NCBI GenBank assembly: GCA_021811315.1
Contig: JAJZPF010000027.1
Location: 1 to 38,302 of the forward strand
Reading direction: 5' to 3'
DNA: 38,302 nucleotides
Source: a bacterium
GTDB taxonomy: Bacteria; Elusimicrobiota; Elusimicrobia; Elusimicrobiales; UBA9959
The position numbers and the translations under genes are program-made. How positions within the stretch are numbered: position 1 is the stretch's first letter; each line of letters opens with the position of its first letter. A model generated the notes under the pieces. That model had not been told where the DNA came from and ran no database searches. It worked only from the letters and a program-made list of their open reading frames with translations. Shown here piece after piece: positions 22,526 to 32,870 of the stretch.

Positions 22526-22873
22526 ATGCCTGGAAGTATCCTTGTGGCCGACGACGATGAGGCTATGCTTGATGTTTATACGCGCCTATTTACCGGGACA
22601 GACTATTTAATTTCTAAAACATCCAGCTTTGCCGAAGCCTCGCGGCTTATAAATTCCGGGAATTACGACCTGCTGATAACGGACCTAATGCTCGGGGACG
22701 GGCTGGGCACGGACCTGATAAAGATCTTCGAGAAAAAACGTGCCGGCGCCAGGAGCCTGCTTGTGTCAGGCTCGGTTGCGATACTCCCCCCGGAGCAGAT
22801 CCCGGACGTATATTTCGAAAAACCTTTTAAAGCGGAAATTTTTATGGCCGCTGTGGACAAGGCTCTGGCTTAG
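22526..22873 (+). CDS. Single-domain response regulator, orphan family member A
   Basis: This 115-residue receiver has acid pocket Asp9-Asp10, phosphoacceptor Asp53 in LLITDLMLGDG, Ser81 and Lys99 (YFEKPF). There is no output domain. It is a paralogue of the protein at 35463: both open MP-x-x-ILVADDD and share FAEASRL, DYDLLITDLM-like and LIKIF segments. Instead of the usual TDxxMPxxxG the loop reads TDLMLGDGLGTDLIKIF, which sets these two apart from the CheY-like receivers nearby. The likely input is the GAF kinase upstream or the hybrid kinase. The next receiver begins 40 nt downstream. Confidence 0.9.
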   Translation: MPGSILVADDDEAMLDVYTRLFTGTDYLISKTSSFAEASRLINSGNYDLLITDLMLGDGLGTDLIKIFEKKRAGARSLLVSGSVAILPPEQIPDVYFEKPFKAEIFMAAVDKALA

Positions 22874-22913
22874 GCGCGGACTGTTCCCTTTATTGAGGAA
22901 ACAAGGGGTTATT

Positions 22914-23267
22914 ATGAAAATATTGCTGGTAGAAGATAACGCGCTTACGCGGGGGATGATACAGACGATGCTGGCAAAGCTCGGGTATGAAGATATCGCC
23001 GAAGCAGAGAACGGGAGCGAGGCGCTAAAACATTTCACAAAATTTAAACCCGATGTGGTTTTTCTGGACCTTATCCTGCCGGGGAAATCCGGTATGGGAG
23101 TATTGGAGGACCTCCTGAGCGTGGATCAGAAGGCGCGGATTGTTGTCATAACGGCGGTTGACCAGGAAGAGATTGGCCACCAGCTTTCCAATAAGGGTAT
23201 TCACACCATACTGCGTAAACCATTTTCCTTCGGGGATTTTAAAACACTGATGGCAAGCTTGTCCTGA
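22914..23267 (+). CDS. CheY-like single-domain response regulator
   Basis: The ATG at 22914 (AAGGGG upstream) starts a 117-residue receiver with Glu7-Asp8, phosphoacceptor Asp52 in VVFLDLILPGKSG, the switch Thr in ITAVDQEE, and Lys in LRKPFS. The in-frame start at 22740 overlaps the preceding gene and would add a non-family extension. It resembles the CheY-like protein at 4578 (shared TAVDQ and KPFS). There is no output domain, so it acts by protein contact. It is co-directional with the receiver at 22526 and converges on the hybrid kinase. Confidence 0.9.
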   Translation: MKILLVEDNALTRGMIQTMLAKLGYEDIAEAENGSEALKHFTKFKPDVVFLDLILPGKSGMGVLEDLLSVDQKARIVVITAVDQEEIGHQLSNKGIHTILRKPFSFGDFKTLMASLS

Positions 23268-23331
23268 TGCGCCAAATAGCGCTGTGCTCCCCGGGTTTAC
23301 GCCCCGTACAACACCAACCTTCCCATGCCGC

Positions 23332-25185
23332 TCAGCCCCGGTCCAGTGCAGCGCGAACGGCTATTACCAGGTTCTCGGCGGTGACCGGCTTTTCAAGCAG
23401 TATGGCGCCTTCCGCCGGCGGCTTGTGGCCAACCAGCGTGTCATCGGTGTAGCCGGAAGTGAAGATGATGCGCAGACCCGGCCGCAGCTCCCGGACTTTC
23501 TCTGCCAGCTCCCAGCCGCTCATCTGCGGCATTATCACGTCGGTCAGCATAAGCGATATCTCCGCGCCGTCCCGGCACAGATCAAGCGCCTTTTCGGGGA
23601 GCGCGGCCTGCAGGACGGTGTAGCCGGACTCTTCCAGTATGCGCGCTGTCAGCCTGCGCACGGGCGCGTCGTCCTCCACCACCAGTATCTTTTCCCCGCC
23701 GCGGGCCCGCGGCAGCGGCCGCGGCTCCTTCCGCACCCCGGCTTCCGCCCTTACCTCCGCCAGCGGAAAATAAAGCTTGAACACCGTACCACAACACTCC
23801 TCGCTGTAGACGCTGATATCGCCGCCGCTCTGCTTCATTATTCCGTAGACGGTGGACAGCCCCAGCCCGGTGCCGCGGCCCAGGCCCTTGGTGGTGAAGA
23901 AGGGCTCGAAGAGGTGTTTTTTTGCCTCGGCGCTAAGGCCGCTGCCGGTGTCGCTTATTTTTACCACGGCGTAGCGGCCCGGCTTAAGGTCCGGGTGCGT
24001 GCTGCGGTCCCTCTCGGCTAGGTCCACGATCGCGGTCTCTATGGTCAGGCTCCCGCCGTCCGGCATGGCGTCCCGGCCGTTGACGGCCAGGTTCATCAGC
24101 ACCTGATCGAACTGCGTAGGGTCGGCCATTATCATGGCCTGCGGCGCGTTCAACAGCGCCTTCACCGTTATATGCTCGCCTATCAGCCTGCTCAGCATTT
24201 TTACCAGGGCCGAGATGGCCGCGTCAGGGCTCAACGGCTGCGGCTTCAGCACCTGCTTGCGGCTGAAGGCCAGCAGCTGGCGGGTGAGGCCGACGGCCCG
24301 CTCCCCGGCCTTTATAATTTCGTCGAGGTCCGCCAGTTTGGGGTCGCCGGCGGGTATGGCGTCCGCCAGGAACTTGCCGTAGCCCAGTATGGCGCCCAGC
24401 AGATTATTGAAGTCATGCGCCACTCCTCCGGCCAGGCGGCCCACAGACTCCAATTTCTGGGCCTGTGCAAGTTGTGTTTGCAGCTTTATCCGTTCATCTT
24501 CCGCCAGCTTGCGGTCGGTGATGTCCTGGTTGATGGTAATGGCGCCACCTATGCTCCCGTCGCTTTTGCGCAGCGGCACGGCAGAGTCGAGGATAATCTT
24601 GTGCGTGCCATCAAAGCACTCGATCTCGACTTCCTCTTCAATTGAAGTTTCGCCCTTCTCAAGGGCGCGAGCCCCCGCCCATTCATGAGCTCCTATCGGT
24701 TTACCGCTGTCGGTCCGCCAGCCCTTGTATTCACCAAGCTGGTCTACGCCAACATAACGTACCCCGGCCCAGATCCGCTGGGCGGCAGCGCTACTGATCA
24801 CGATCTTTCCTTCCGCGTTAAAAATCCAGAGCCCCACCGGCATGATATCTATGGCGCTTTGTAGCAACGCTTTCTGGAAGGCGAGCTCTTTGTTGGCAAT
24901 AACCAACTCAGCCGCTCGCTTTTCTTTCTCTTCGTTCTGGAAGGCGAGCTCTTTGTTGGCAATGACCAATTCAGCCGCTCGCTTTTCTTTCTCTTCGTTT
25001 TGGAAGGTAAGCTCTTTGTTGGCGATGGCTAACTCTGATGCCCGCTTCTCTTTCTCTTCGTTCTGGAAAGCGAGCTCTTTATTGGCAATAACCAACTCAG
25101 CCGCGCGCTTCCCTTTCTCTTTGCTCTGGAAGGCGAGTTTTTTATTGGCAATGGCCAATTGATTGTCGTCTATATCTTTAGGCAT
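23332..25185 (-). CDS. PAS hybrid histidine kinase with 22-residue tandem-repeat coiled coil
   Basis: This 617-residue soluble kinase begins at residues 1-105 with about five tandem copies of a 22-residue unit, [20 protein letters not shown], predicted as a continuous coiled coil. A PAS domain follows (about 107-225). The dimerisation domain holds phospho-His257 in [12 protein letters not shown], and the ATPase domain has N box [28 protein letters not shown] and [15 protein letters not shown]-terminal receiver (about 497-615) holds LVVEDD, acceptor Asp in LMLTDVIMP, and EKPVT. There is no membrane segment or signal peptide. The start ATG has AAAGGGGG upstream. It probably works with the adjacent receivers, but pairing cannot be proven. 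Confidence 0.93.
   Translation of the reverse strand: MPKDIDDNQLAIANKKLAFQSKEKGKRAAELVIANKELAFQNEEKEKRASELAIANKELTFQNEEKEKRAAELVIANKELAFQNEEKEKRAAELVIANKELAFQKALLQSAIDIMPVGLWIFNAEGKIVISSAAAQRIWAGVRYVGVDQLGEYKGWRTDSGKPIGAHEWAGARALEKGETSIEEEVEIECFDGTHKIILDSAVPLRKSDGSIGGAITINQDITDRKLAEDERIKLQTQLAQAQKLESVGRLAGGVAHDFNNLLGAILGYGKFLADAIPAGDPKLADLDEIIKAGERAVGLTRQLLAFSRKQVLKPQPLSPDAAISALVKMLSRLIGEHITVKALLNAPQAMIMADPTQFDQVLMNLAVNGRDAMPDGGSLTIETAIVDLAERDRSTHPDLKPGRYAVVKISDTGSGLSAEAKKHLFEPFFTTKGLGRGTGLGLSTVYGIMKQSGGDISVYSEECCGTVFKLYFPLAEVRAEAGVRKEPRPLPRARGGEKILVVEDDAPVRRLTARILEESGYTVLQAALPEKALDLCRDGAEISLMLTDVIMPQMSGWELAEKVRELRPGLRIIFTSGYTDDTLVGHKPPAEGAILLEKPVTAENLVIAVRAALDRG
24880..25170 (-). repeat. 66-bp tandem repeats inside the hybrid kinase gene
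   Basis: About four to five copies of a 66-base unit, each containing GGCGAGCTCTTTGTTGGCAA or a close variant on the plus strand, encode the 22-residue coiled-coil units. The unit length is a multiple of three, so copy-number changes keep the frame. Inner copies are more alike than the outer ones, which suggests recent expansion. Confidence 0.85.
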
Positions 25186-25232
25186 TTTCGCCCCCTTTTG
25201 CCGCGTGGCACCCCGCCGGCCTTGTAAAAGAC

Positions 25233-25257
25233 AAGCTCCGGAGCTTACTTATGTAAG
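25233..25257. promoter_or_regulatory. Nested palindromes in the hybrid kinase leader
   Basis: AAGCTCCGGAGCTT (25233-25246) is a perfect 14-bp palindrome overlapping CTTAC-TTAT-GTAAG (25244-25257). Another small inverted repeat, CTTGT-AAAAG-ACAAG, lies at 25221-25235. They fall between the predicted promoter and the start codon and could be operators or RNA hairpins. The centre ACTTATGT is the same as in the palindrome at 22446, possibly by chance. Confidence 0.4.
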
Positions 25258-25326
25258 TCTCAGTGTTTACGTTGCGTTAGGTTGCAATACTTAACCCCTA
25301 CCCCAAGAAGTTCCGTATCTAGAAAT

Positions 25327-25355
25327 ACTCTATTGCTTTATATGTTTAAAGTCAA
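25327..25355 (-). promoter_or_regulatory. Sigma-70-like promoter for the hybrid kinase
   Basis: Reading leftward, TTGACT (25350-25355) and TAGAGT (25327-25332) are separated by exactly 17 bp, a good -35/-10 pair. The transcript would have a leader of about 130 nt before the ATG at 25185. Confidence 0.6.
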
Positions 25356-25430
25356 CCGCTGATTTTTGGCAGGCCTTTTCTTCCGGCGAATTTCTCTTTT
25401 CCGGTCTATGACAGCTCATTCTTTGAAGTT

Positions 25431-25461
25431 ATTTCTGATGTATTTCTGATAAATTTCTGAT
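25431..25461 (-). repeat. Three 9-bp direct repeats at 11-bp spacing
   Basis: ATTTCTGAT occurs at 25431, 25442 and 25453, each exactly 11 bp from the next, so all face the same side of the helix. The array is flanked by GTTAT and ATAAC. It begins 76 bp upstream of the -35 of the hybrid kinase promoter, a fitting place for an activator. Confidence 0.6.
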
Positions 25462-25538
25462 AACTTGTAGGACCTGGTGCGTCTTGAGGGATTAGCCAGC
25501 ACGATCCAACCGTCTTTTACCCATGCGGTGTAAGTCGT

Positions 25539-25576
25539 AATGTTGCGGAAAGTAGGGTATAACTTCATCCTGAAAC
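25539..25576 (+). repeat. Dispersed repeat, copy 3 (core only)
   Basis: ATGTTGCGGAAAGTAGGGTA and the following AACTTCATCCTGAAA match the 38-base core at 87-124 with about three changes. The upstream half present in copies 1 and 2 is not clearly recognisable here. It lies just beyond the 3' end of the FecR-domain gene. Confidence 0.7.
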
Positions 25577-25620
25577 CTCCCTGGAGTTCGGCCGTATAGC
25601 CAAGGCCAGTTACAGGGCCG

Positions 25621-26337
25621 TCAGCTTTTTCTTTTAAGCCTTATTACCACGTTGCGTTTTATTCCGTCCTTGCCTACCAGGGTCACGGTTCTTTTTTCCA
25701 CTCCCGCGTCAGGCAGTATCCGCGCGAGGAAGGCGCCCATGTCCTTGACCTCTATGGCCTCGTGCCATTTCCCGGCCTTTGACGCTGCGATGTTCCTTGG
25801 CGCCGAGGGGGCGGAGCGCGGTCCGGAAACCGAAGTCATTTCTCCGGCTGAAAGCGGCTGTTTCCCGAAGCGGTTCATTACATCTACATGTCCTTCGTAG
25901 ACCTTCACCGTCAGCCTGCCTTTTTGGCGGATATCCGCCTCGGTTCCCCTGACGCAGCAGATCGCGGCCGGGGTGCTTACATCCAGTTTCGCCATCTTAT
26001 GCAGCATCTTTGTCCAGATCTGGCCCTCTTTCAGCGCCGACATCTCCCGCCCCGCACCTTTCGGATAGACCCCGAAAACCGTGCTTTCGTTCAGCCTGAC
26101 CTCGGCTCCGCTTTTCAGGATCACCGAAGCCAGGCTTTGCGGGCCGGTCCTGATTATGTCGCCGACATAAAGCAGCTCGTTCACCTTCATTTCCCTGAAC
26201 TCCGCCTCGGCGGCCGGCTTTATCCGCACGTCCCCGGCTACGAATACTACGATGGCTCCCGGCTTGCCGATGCAATAAGACGCGGCCGGTGAAAGAACGG
26301 CTAAAACCGCGGCGATAATAAATATTTTCAGGCGCAT
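25621..26337 (-). CDS. Exported FecR-domain protein
   Basis: This 238-residue protein has a signal peptide (MRLKIFIIAAVLAVLSPAASYC). A FecR-like beta domain covers residues ~27-165 (VVFVAGDVRIKP, LLYVGDIIRTGPQSLASVILKSGAEVRLNE in parts, VSTPAAICCVRGTEADI, KVYEGHVDVMN). In FecR proteins this domain is periplasmic and transmits signals to an anti-sigma module, but here there is no transmembrane anti-sigma part and no adjacent sigma factor. It more likely belongs to the stand-alone FecR group found in envelope proteins. GGAGG lies upstream of the ATG. The Cys pair in AICCVRG is notable. Confidence 0.82.
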   Translation of the reverse strand: MRLKIFIIAAVLAVLSPAASYCIGKPGAIVVFVAGDVRIKPAAEAEFREMKVNELLYVGDIIRTGPQSLASVILKSGAEVRLNESTVFGVYPKGAGREMSALKEGQIWTKMLHKMAKLDVSTPAAICCVRGTEADIRQKGRLTVKVYEGHVDVMNRFGKQPLSAGEMTSVSGPRSAPSAPRNIAASKAGKWHEAIEVKDMGAFLARILPDAGVEKRTVTLVGKDGIKRNVVIRLKRKS

Positions 26338-26442
26338 ATTTCCCGGTTCCTCCGCTGTTTTCCCGCTGGCTGGCTAATATTTTAAATTTAGCATTTTTAT
26401 CGTTCCCGGACTTATCCCGGCGCGGCGGAGGCCTGTAAATAG

Positions 26443-26448
26443 TAAAAT
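26443..26448 (+). promoter_or_regulatory. -10 box (TAAAAT) for the Nramp gene
   Basis: AATAGTAAAAT is 9 nt before the ATG at 26458 with no ribosome site between, so the transcript may be leaderless. Confidence 0.4.
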
Positions 26449-26457
26449 TTAGGCCTG

Positions 26458-27717
26458 ATGCTGAATTTCCTGGCGGACCTCAAGAACAGGCGGCATAAGC
26501 ACGTTTTCGGCGGGCTCGAGATACTCAAGTATATCGGGCCCGGCCTTATCGTTACGGTCGGGTTCATAGACCCGGGGAACTGGGCTTCGAACCTGGCCGC
26601 GGGGTCCTCCTACGGCTATACGCTGCTCTGGATGGTCACGCTCTCCACGCTGATGCTGATCATCCTCCAGCATAACGTGGCCCACCTGGGCATAGCCACC
26701 GGGCTGTGCCTGAGCGAAGCCGCGCAGAAATACCTCCCGCAGGCGCTTTCCAGGCCCCTGCTCTGGTCCGCCATGGCGGCTTCCGTGTCCACTTCCCTCG
26801 CCGAGATCCTGGGCGGCGCGCTGGCGCTGCAGATGCTTTTCAAAATACCGGTCAAGATCGGCGCCGTGCTGGTCTCGGCCCTGGTTCTTTACCTGCTTTT
26901 TTCCAATACTTACCGCCGGCTGGAGAAATGGATCATCGGCTTCGTTTCCCTGATCGGGCTCTCCTTCATTTACGAGCTGAAGCTCGCCGGCGTGGACTGG
27001 GGCCTGGCCGCCTCCGGCTGGGTCACGCCGGCCCTCCCCGACGGCTCCATGCTGATAGTGATGAGCGTGCTCGGGGCCGTGGTGATGCCCCACAACCTCT
27101 TCCTGCACTCGGAGATAATACAGAGCCGCCAGTGGAACCTCGAGGACGACAAGGTCATAAGGAAGCAGCTGAAGTACGAGTTCCTGGACACGCTGCTTTC
27201 GATGCTGATAGGCTGGGCTATAAACAGCGCGATGATAATCATGGCGGCCGCCACCTTCTTTTCCGTCGGGGCGCAGGTCTCCGAACTGGGCCAGGCCAAG
27301 GAGATGCTGGTCCCGCTGTTAGGCAGGTCCTCCGGGCTGGTGTTCGCCCTGGCCCTGCTTTTTTCAGGCATAGCCTCCAGCGTGACTTCCGGTATGGCCG
27401 GCGGGTCCATCTTCGCCGGGATCTATTCGGAGCCGCTCAACCTGAAGGACGCCCACAGCAGGCTCGGCGTCTGTATTTCCATACTTGCCGCCCTTCTCCT
27501 GATATTTTTTATTTCAAACCCGTTCAGGGGATTAATAATCTCGCAGATGGTGCTCAGCGTGCAGCTGCCGTTCACCATTTTCCTGCAGTTCTACCTGACC
27601 TCCTCGAAAAAAGTGATGGGCCGCTACGCCAACGGCAAATGGGATATGCTGCAGCTGGGCGCCGTCGTCCTGGCGGTCAGCTTCCTGAATATTAAATTGC
27701 TCTTGAGCCTCTTCTGA
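26458..27717 (+). CDS. Nramp-family divalent metal transporter
   Basis: This 419-residue inner-membrane protein with about eleven hydrophobic helices follows the Nramp fold. Helix 1 carries Asp38-Pro-Gly-Asn41 in GFIDPGNWASN and helix 6 carries Met210-Pro-His212 in VVMPHNLFLHSEI. These are the metal-coordinating Asp, Asn and Met and the conserved His of the canonical manganese/iron transporters (MntH type). AEILGGALAL in helix 3 also fits. It should take up Mn2+ or Fe2+ with protons. The stop codon overlaps the ATG of the next gene by 1 nt (TGATG), so the two are translationally coupled. No metal-regulator gene is adjacent. Confidence 0.93.
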   Translation: MLNFLADLKNRRHKHVFGGLEILKYIGPGLIVTVGFIDPGNWASNLAAGSSYGYTLLWMVTLSTLMLIILQHNVAHLGIATGLCLSEAAQKYLPQALSRPLLWSAMAASVSTSLAEILGGALALQMLFKIPVKIGAVLVSALVLYLLFSNTYRRLEKWIIGFVSLIGLSFIYELKLAGVDWGLAASGWVTPALPDGSMLIVMSVLGAVVMPHNLFLHSEIIQSRQWNLEDDKVIRKQLKYEFLDTLLSMLIGWAINSAMIIMAAATFFSVGAQVSELGQAKEMLVPLLGRSSGLVFALALLFSGIASSVTSGMAGGSIFAGIYSEPLNLKDAHSRLGVCISILAALLLIFFISNPFRGLIISQMVLSVQLPFTIFLQFYLTSSKKVMGRYANGKWDMLQLGAVVLAVSFLNIKLLLSLF

Positions 27718-28391
27718 TGAAGAAAGAAGGGCTTTTAAAACTGATAGGCGATTCCGCATTGCCGGCGGCGCTGAAGGCCTACCTGGCCGGGATGCTGGTG
27801 AGAAAACTGCCCTCGTCCCTGAGGGAGGCGCTCAGAAAGGAGCCCGAAGCGTTCCTGGCCGGGACGGCCGGCCTCCTGCGCGGGGCCGGGCTGGCGCTAG
27901 GCTGCTCCGGAGGGGAGGCGCTGGCCCGGAGCGGCTTTGACGCGGCTAATCTGGCCGCGGACAGGCTAGAGGCGGCGCTGGCCGAACTTCTGGCCGTCGT
28001 CTTCCTGCGTTCTGAGGGTTTTTCCGCGCTGGGCTTCATACGCCGCGGCATAGGCAAAACGGCGGATATTTCGGCGGAGCGAGGCGGGCTGCACTACGCT
28101 TTCGAGGTCTGTTCCACCCGGACGGCGGCAGGCGCTCTCTCGGTGGATTTCCTGGAGCTTAAGTACGATAAGAAGATCCGGCAGGCCAAAGTCTCGAGCA
28201 AGAAGCGCGGGCCGGGCCGCGCCTGCCTTGTGCTGGCCGCCGGGCCGGTGTCTTTCCGGGGCTTCTTCCCGGATGAGGAACTGGCCGCGCTGGCCCGCGG
28301 GCTCTACGAGCGCAAGAACCGGCCCCTGAACACGCATATCTGCCTGCTCGCCGGCGGCCGCGCGGCGGTTTTTCCGCCCTGGGAAGCCTGA
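27717..28391 (+). CDS. Unknown protein coupled to Nramp, possible nuclease-like fold
   Basis: This 224-residue cytoplasmic protein is Ala/Leu-rich and helical in its first 100 residues. From about residue 85 the order is Glu-rich helix, LRSEGFSALGFIRRGIGKTADISAERGG in parts, then YAFEVCSTR (Asp117, Glu130), and a basic KYDKKIRQAK. This is faintly reminiscent of a PD-(D/E)XK nuclease core, but the usual catalytic Lys after Glu-x is a Cys here, so the assignment is weak. It overlaps the Nramp stop by 1 nt and likely depends on it for translation; its link to metal uptake is unknown. Confidence 0.6.
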   Translation: MKKEGLLKLIGDSALPAALKAYLAGMLVRKLPSSLREALRKEPEAFLAGTAGLLRGAGLALGCSGGEALARSGFDAANLAADRLEAALAELLAVVFLRSEGFSALGFIRRGIGKTADISAERGGLHYAFEVCSTRTAAGALSVDFLELKYDKKIRQAKVSSKKRGPGRACLVLAAGPVSFRGFFPDEELAALARGLYERKNRPLNTHICLLAGGRAAVFPPWEA

Positions 28392-28477
28392 CGGGCGGCC
28401 CCCGGGCCCAGGTCCCTTTGACGGCGTTCCCTTAAGGATAGTATTATTATTAAGCTTCGGGCCTAAGGGATACAAAA

Positions 28478-30283
28478 ATGAAGACGATCTATCTTTCTAT
28501 TTTTTTCCTCGGCGCGGCCGTCTGCGGCCCGGGCCCGCTCCGCGCCCAGGAAAGCCTGCTTACAAAAAGCATAGCGGGGAATTCGAGGATAGTTTATTCG
28601 GTCGCCTTTTCGCCCGACGGGAAGTATATAGCTTCCGGCGGGGTGGACAATACCATCAAGCTCTGGAGCTTCGAGGACGGCTCCCTGGCCAGGGAGTTCA
28701 AGGGCCATAAGAATTTCGTGAACTCGGTAGCGTTCTCGCCGGACGGGAAAAGCCTCGTTTCCGCAAGCGAAGACGGGACCGTGAAGCTCTGGAACGTCGA
28801 AACCGGCGCCTGCCTTAGAACCCTGAAGGGCCACAAGGATTCGGTCTGGTCGGCGGCTTTCTTTCCCGACGGGATGCGCGTAGCGTCGGGAGGCACCGAC
28901 GGGGTGATCAGGATCTGGGGCGGCGATCCCAAGACCCGCAACAGGATTATCAGGGGCCACTCCGATTATATTTATTCCGTTTCCATAACGGAGGACGGCA
29001 AGCGCCTCGCTTCGGCGGGCGCGGGCCGCACCATAAAGATCTGGGACGCCGAAAGCGGCGCCCATAAAATGACCCTCGAGGGGCATAGCGCCGCGGTCAA
29101 TTCGATAGCTTTTTCAAAGAACGGGGAGTACCTGGCCTCCGGCAGCGACGACGGTTCCGTCAAGGTCTGGCGGGTAAGCGACGGCGTCTGCGTCAAGACT
29201 TTCTCCGCGGACCGGCAGCCCGTCCTGGCCGTGGCTTATTCGCCTGACGGCGCCTACGTCTTTTCCGGCGGCGGCGACCGGACGATCAACGCGTGGAATA
29301 TCGCCAAGGGCGCGTCCGCGAGGACCTTCCAGGGGCATAACGGCTCGGTAAAATCGCTGTCCTTCTCGCCCGACGGTAAATACCTTGCTTCCGGCAGTTT
29401 CGACAAAACTATAAAGATCTGGCTTACTCCGTGGGAAGCGGAGGCGCGGAATAAAGAGATACAAAGAGTCGCGGCGCTGGAGGCCGAGAACAACAAGAAC
29501 TATTCGCTTCATTACGAGGAGGGGCTCCGGCTGCTGGCTTCCCCGAACCCGCTAAATATCAGGAAAGCCCCGGAAGAATTCAGGCTGGCGCTTTCCTTTA
29601 AACAGACCGCGGAAAGCGGGGAGAAGCTGGCTGAGGCGGTTAAAAAGGTGCAGGAGCTGAAAAGGCTCGGCGGGCTGGGTTTGGCGGGCCTGCTGGTCCT
29701 CTCGGTAATCCTGGCGGCCTGGAAGATAGTCGCCGGGATAAAGAACAAGGCGGGCTTAAGAAAAACTCTGCCGGCGGAAATAAGAAGAGAGACGATGTCC
29801 GGCGGCTACGAGAACGCTTTCAGGCTGTACGCCAAGTACAAGGCTATCGGCGGGAAAAAAGAGAACCTGCCGCAGGCGGAGCTGCTCGACCTCTATAAGG
29901 GGATGCAGGCCCTGGAAGAGCTGCCCAAAGAAGATCTCCCTTATTCCTTCTTCCTGTCCTACGCGGACAAATTCGTGAAAGAGGGCAATTTTAAAATGGC
30001 GCAGAGCATGCTGCGCTCCGGCAAGCTGCTCGACCTCTTCACGAAGCCCGGGGATTACGACGAATTCGTCGCGCTGTACGAAGAGGCGCGCAGGCCCGAG
30101 AGCCTGCTCGCTATAAAGCTCGGGCCAGGCACCTATACCGCCCTAGCGGAAGCGTTCTTTAAAGCCAAGAAATACGACTGCTGCGAAAAGGTCTGCGGCC
30201 TGAAAATGCAGTTCCACGCGAAGCAGGTCTCGGCGAGGGACAAGGAGCTTTTAGCCGCCTCGCAGAAAGAAAAGGCGGCCTAG
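28478..30283 (+). CDS. Periplasmic WD40 propeller with membrane anchor and cytoplasmic helical tail
   Basis: This is a 601-residue protein. A signal peptide (MKTIYLSIFFLGAAVCGPGPLRAQ) is followed by seven WD40 repeats (about 35-320), each in the form VAFSPDGKYIASGG then IKLW. They form one seven-bladed propeller, with repeats 3 and 4 the most degenerate. A helical linker leads to one membrane helix at about 398-417 (LGLAGLLVLSVILAAWKIVAG in parts). The remaining ~180 residues are helical, TPR-like and basic, and should lie in the cytoplasm. It could link periplasmic protein binding to a cytoplasmic partner, but no partner is evident nearby. Confidence 0.85.
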   Translation: MKTIYLSIFFLGAAVCGPGPLRAQESLLTKSIAGNSRIVYSVAFSPDGKYIASGGVDNTIKLWSFEDGSLAREFKGHKNFVNSVAFSPDGKSLVSASEDGTVKLWNVETGACLRTLKGHKDSVWSAAFFPDGMRVASGGTDGVIRIWGGDPKTRNRIIRGHSDYIYSVSITEDGKRLASAGAGRTIKIWDAESGAHKMTLEGHSAAVNSIAFSKNGEYLASGSDDGSVKVWRVSDGVCVKTFSADRQPVLAVAYSPDGAYVFSGGGDRTINAWNIAKGASARTFQGHNGSVKSLSFSPDGKYLASGSFDKTIKIWLTPWEAEARNKEIQRVAALEAENNKNYSLHYEEGLRLLASPNPLNIRKAPEEFRLALSFKQTAESGEKLAEAVKKVQELKRLGGLGLAGLLVLSVILAAWKIVAGIKNKAGLRKTLPAEIRRETMSGGYENAFRLYAKYKAIGGKKENLPQAELLDLYKGMQALEELPKEDLPYSFFLSYADKFVKEGNFKMAQSMLRSGKLLDLFTKPGDYDEFVALYEEARRPESLLAIKLGPGTYTALAEAFFKAKKYDCCEKVCGLKMQFHAKQVSARDKELLAASQKEKAA

Positions 30284-30315
30284 CCGCCCCGCAAGCCGCT
30301 GATTTTGCAGGTTAG

Positions 30316-32565
<2,250 letters not shown>

Positions 32566-32578
32566 AGCGCCGGAACTT

Positions 32579-32806
32579 ATGAAGCGTATCTCCGTGCTGA
32601 AGGTCCTGAACCTCCTTATCGCCGCCCTGGCCCTCAGCCAGGTCCTGACCGGTATTTTCCGTGATTTCATCCCGAAAGATACTTTTGAGACCGTTCATCA
32701 GGCGGGCGGGCTTTCTTTCGCCGCCGCGGCCGTTCTGCACGTGATCCTTAATTGGAACTGGGTCAGGGCTAACTACTTCCCGGGGAAGCCGCCCTCGGGC
32801 GGTTGA
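32579..32806 (+). CDS. DUF4405-like two-helix membrane protein
   Basis: This 75-residue protein has two membrane helices (about 6-25 and 43-60). TGIFRDFIP follows the first, and His40 and His54 lie in VHQAGG and LHVILNWNW. This matches the DUF4405 pattern, in which such His residues may bind b-type heme as in four-helix cytochrome b proteins. A pair of copies would be needed for a full bundle. It begins 13 nt after icd, and a c-type cytochrome gene follows after 64 nt, so an electron-transfer role is plausible but inferred. Confidence 0.75.
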   Translation: MKRISVLKVLNLLIAALALSQVLTGIFRDFIPKDTFETVHQAGGLSFAAAAVLHVILNWNWVRANYFPGKPPSGG

Positions 32807-32870
32807 CGCCGGAAGCGCGGCGGTACAAAATGTTCCTGACGGGACCGGCGCCGGCCGGGAAGGGGGAGGC

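Noticed and set aside
24880..25170. Regular repeats that might suggest a CRISPR array
   Set aside because: The units are 66 bp with no unique spacers, multiples of three, and encode a coiled coil in frame in the kinase gene.
25621..26337. FecR/sigma-factor iron-signalling system
   Set aside because: Only the FecR beta domain is present. There is no transmembrane anti-sigma portion, no ECF sigma gene and no TonB receptor nearby.
27717..28391. PD-(D/E)XK restriction endonuclease
   Set aside because: The expected Lys after Glu130 is Cys and no methylase is adjacent; only a tentative fold resemblance is kept in the annotation.
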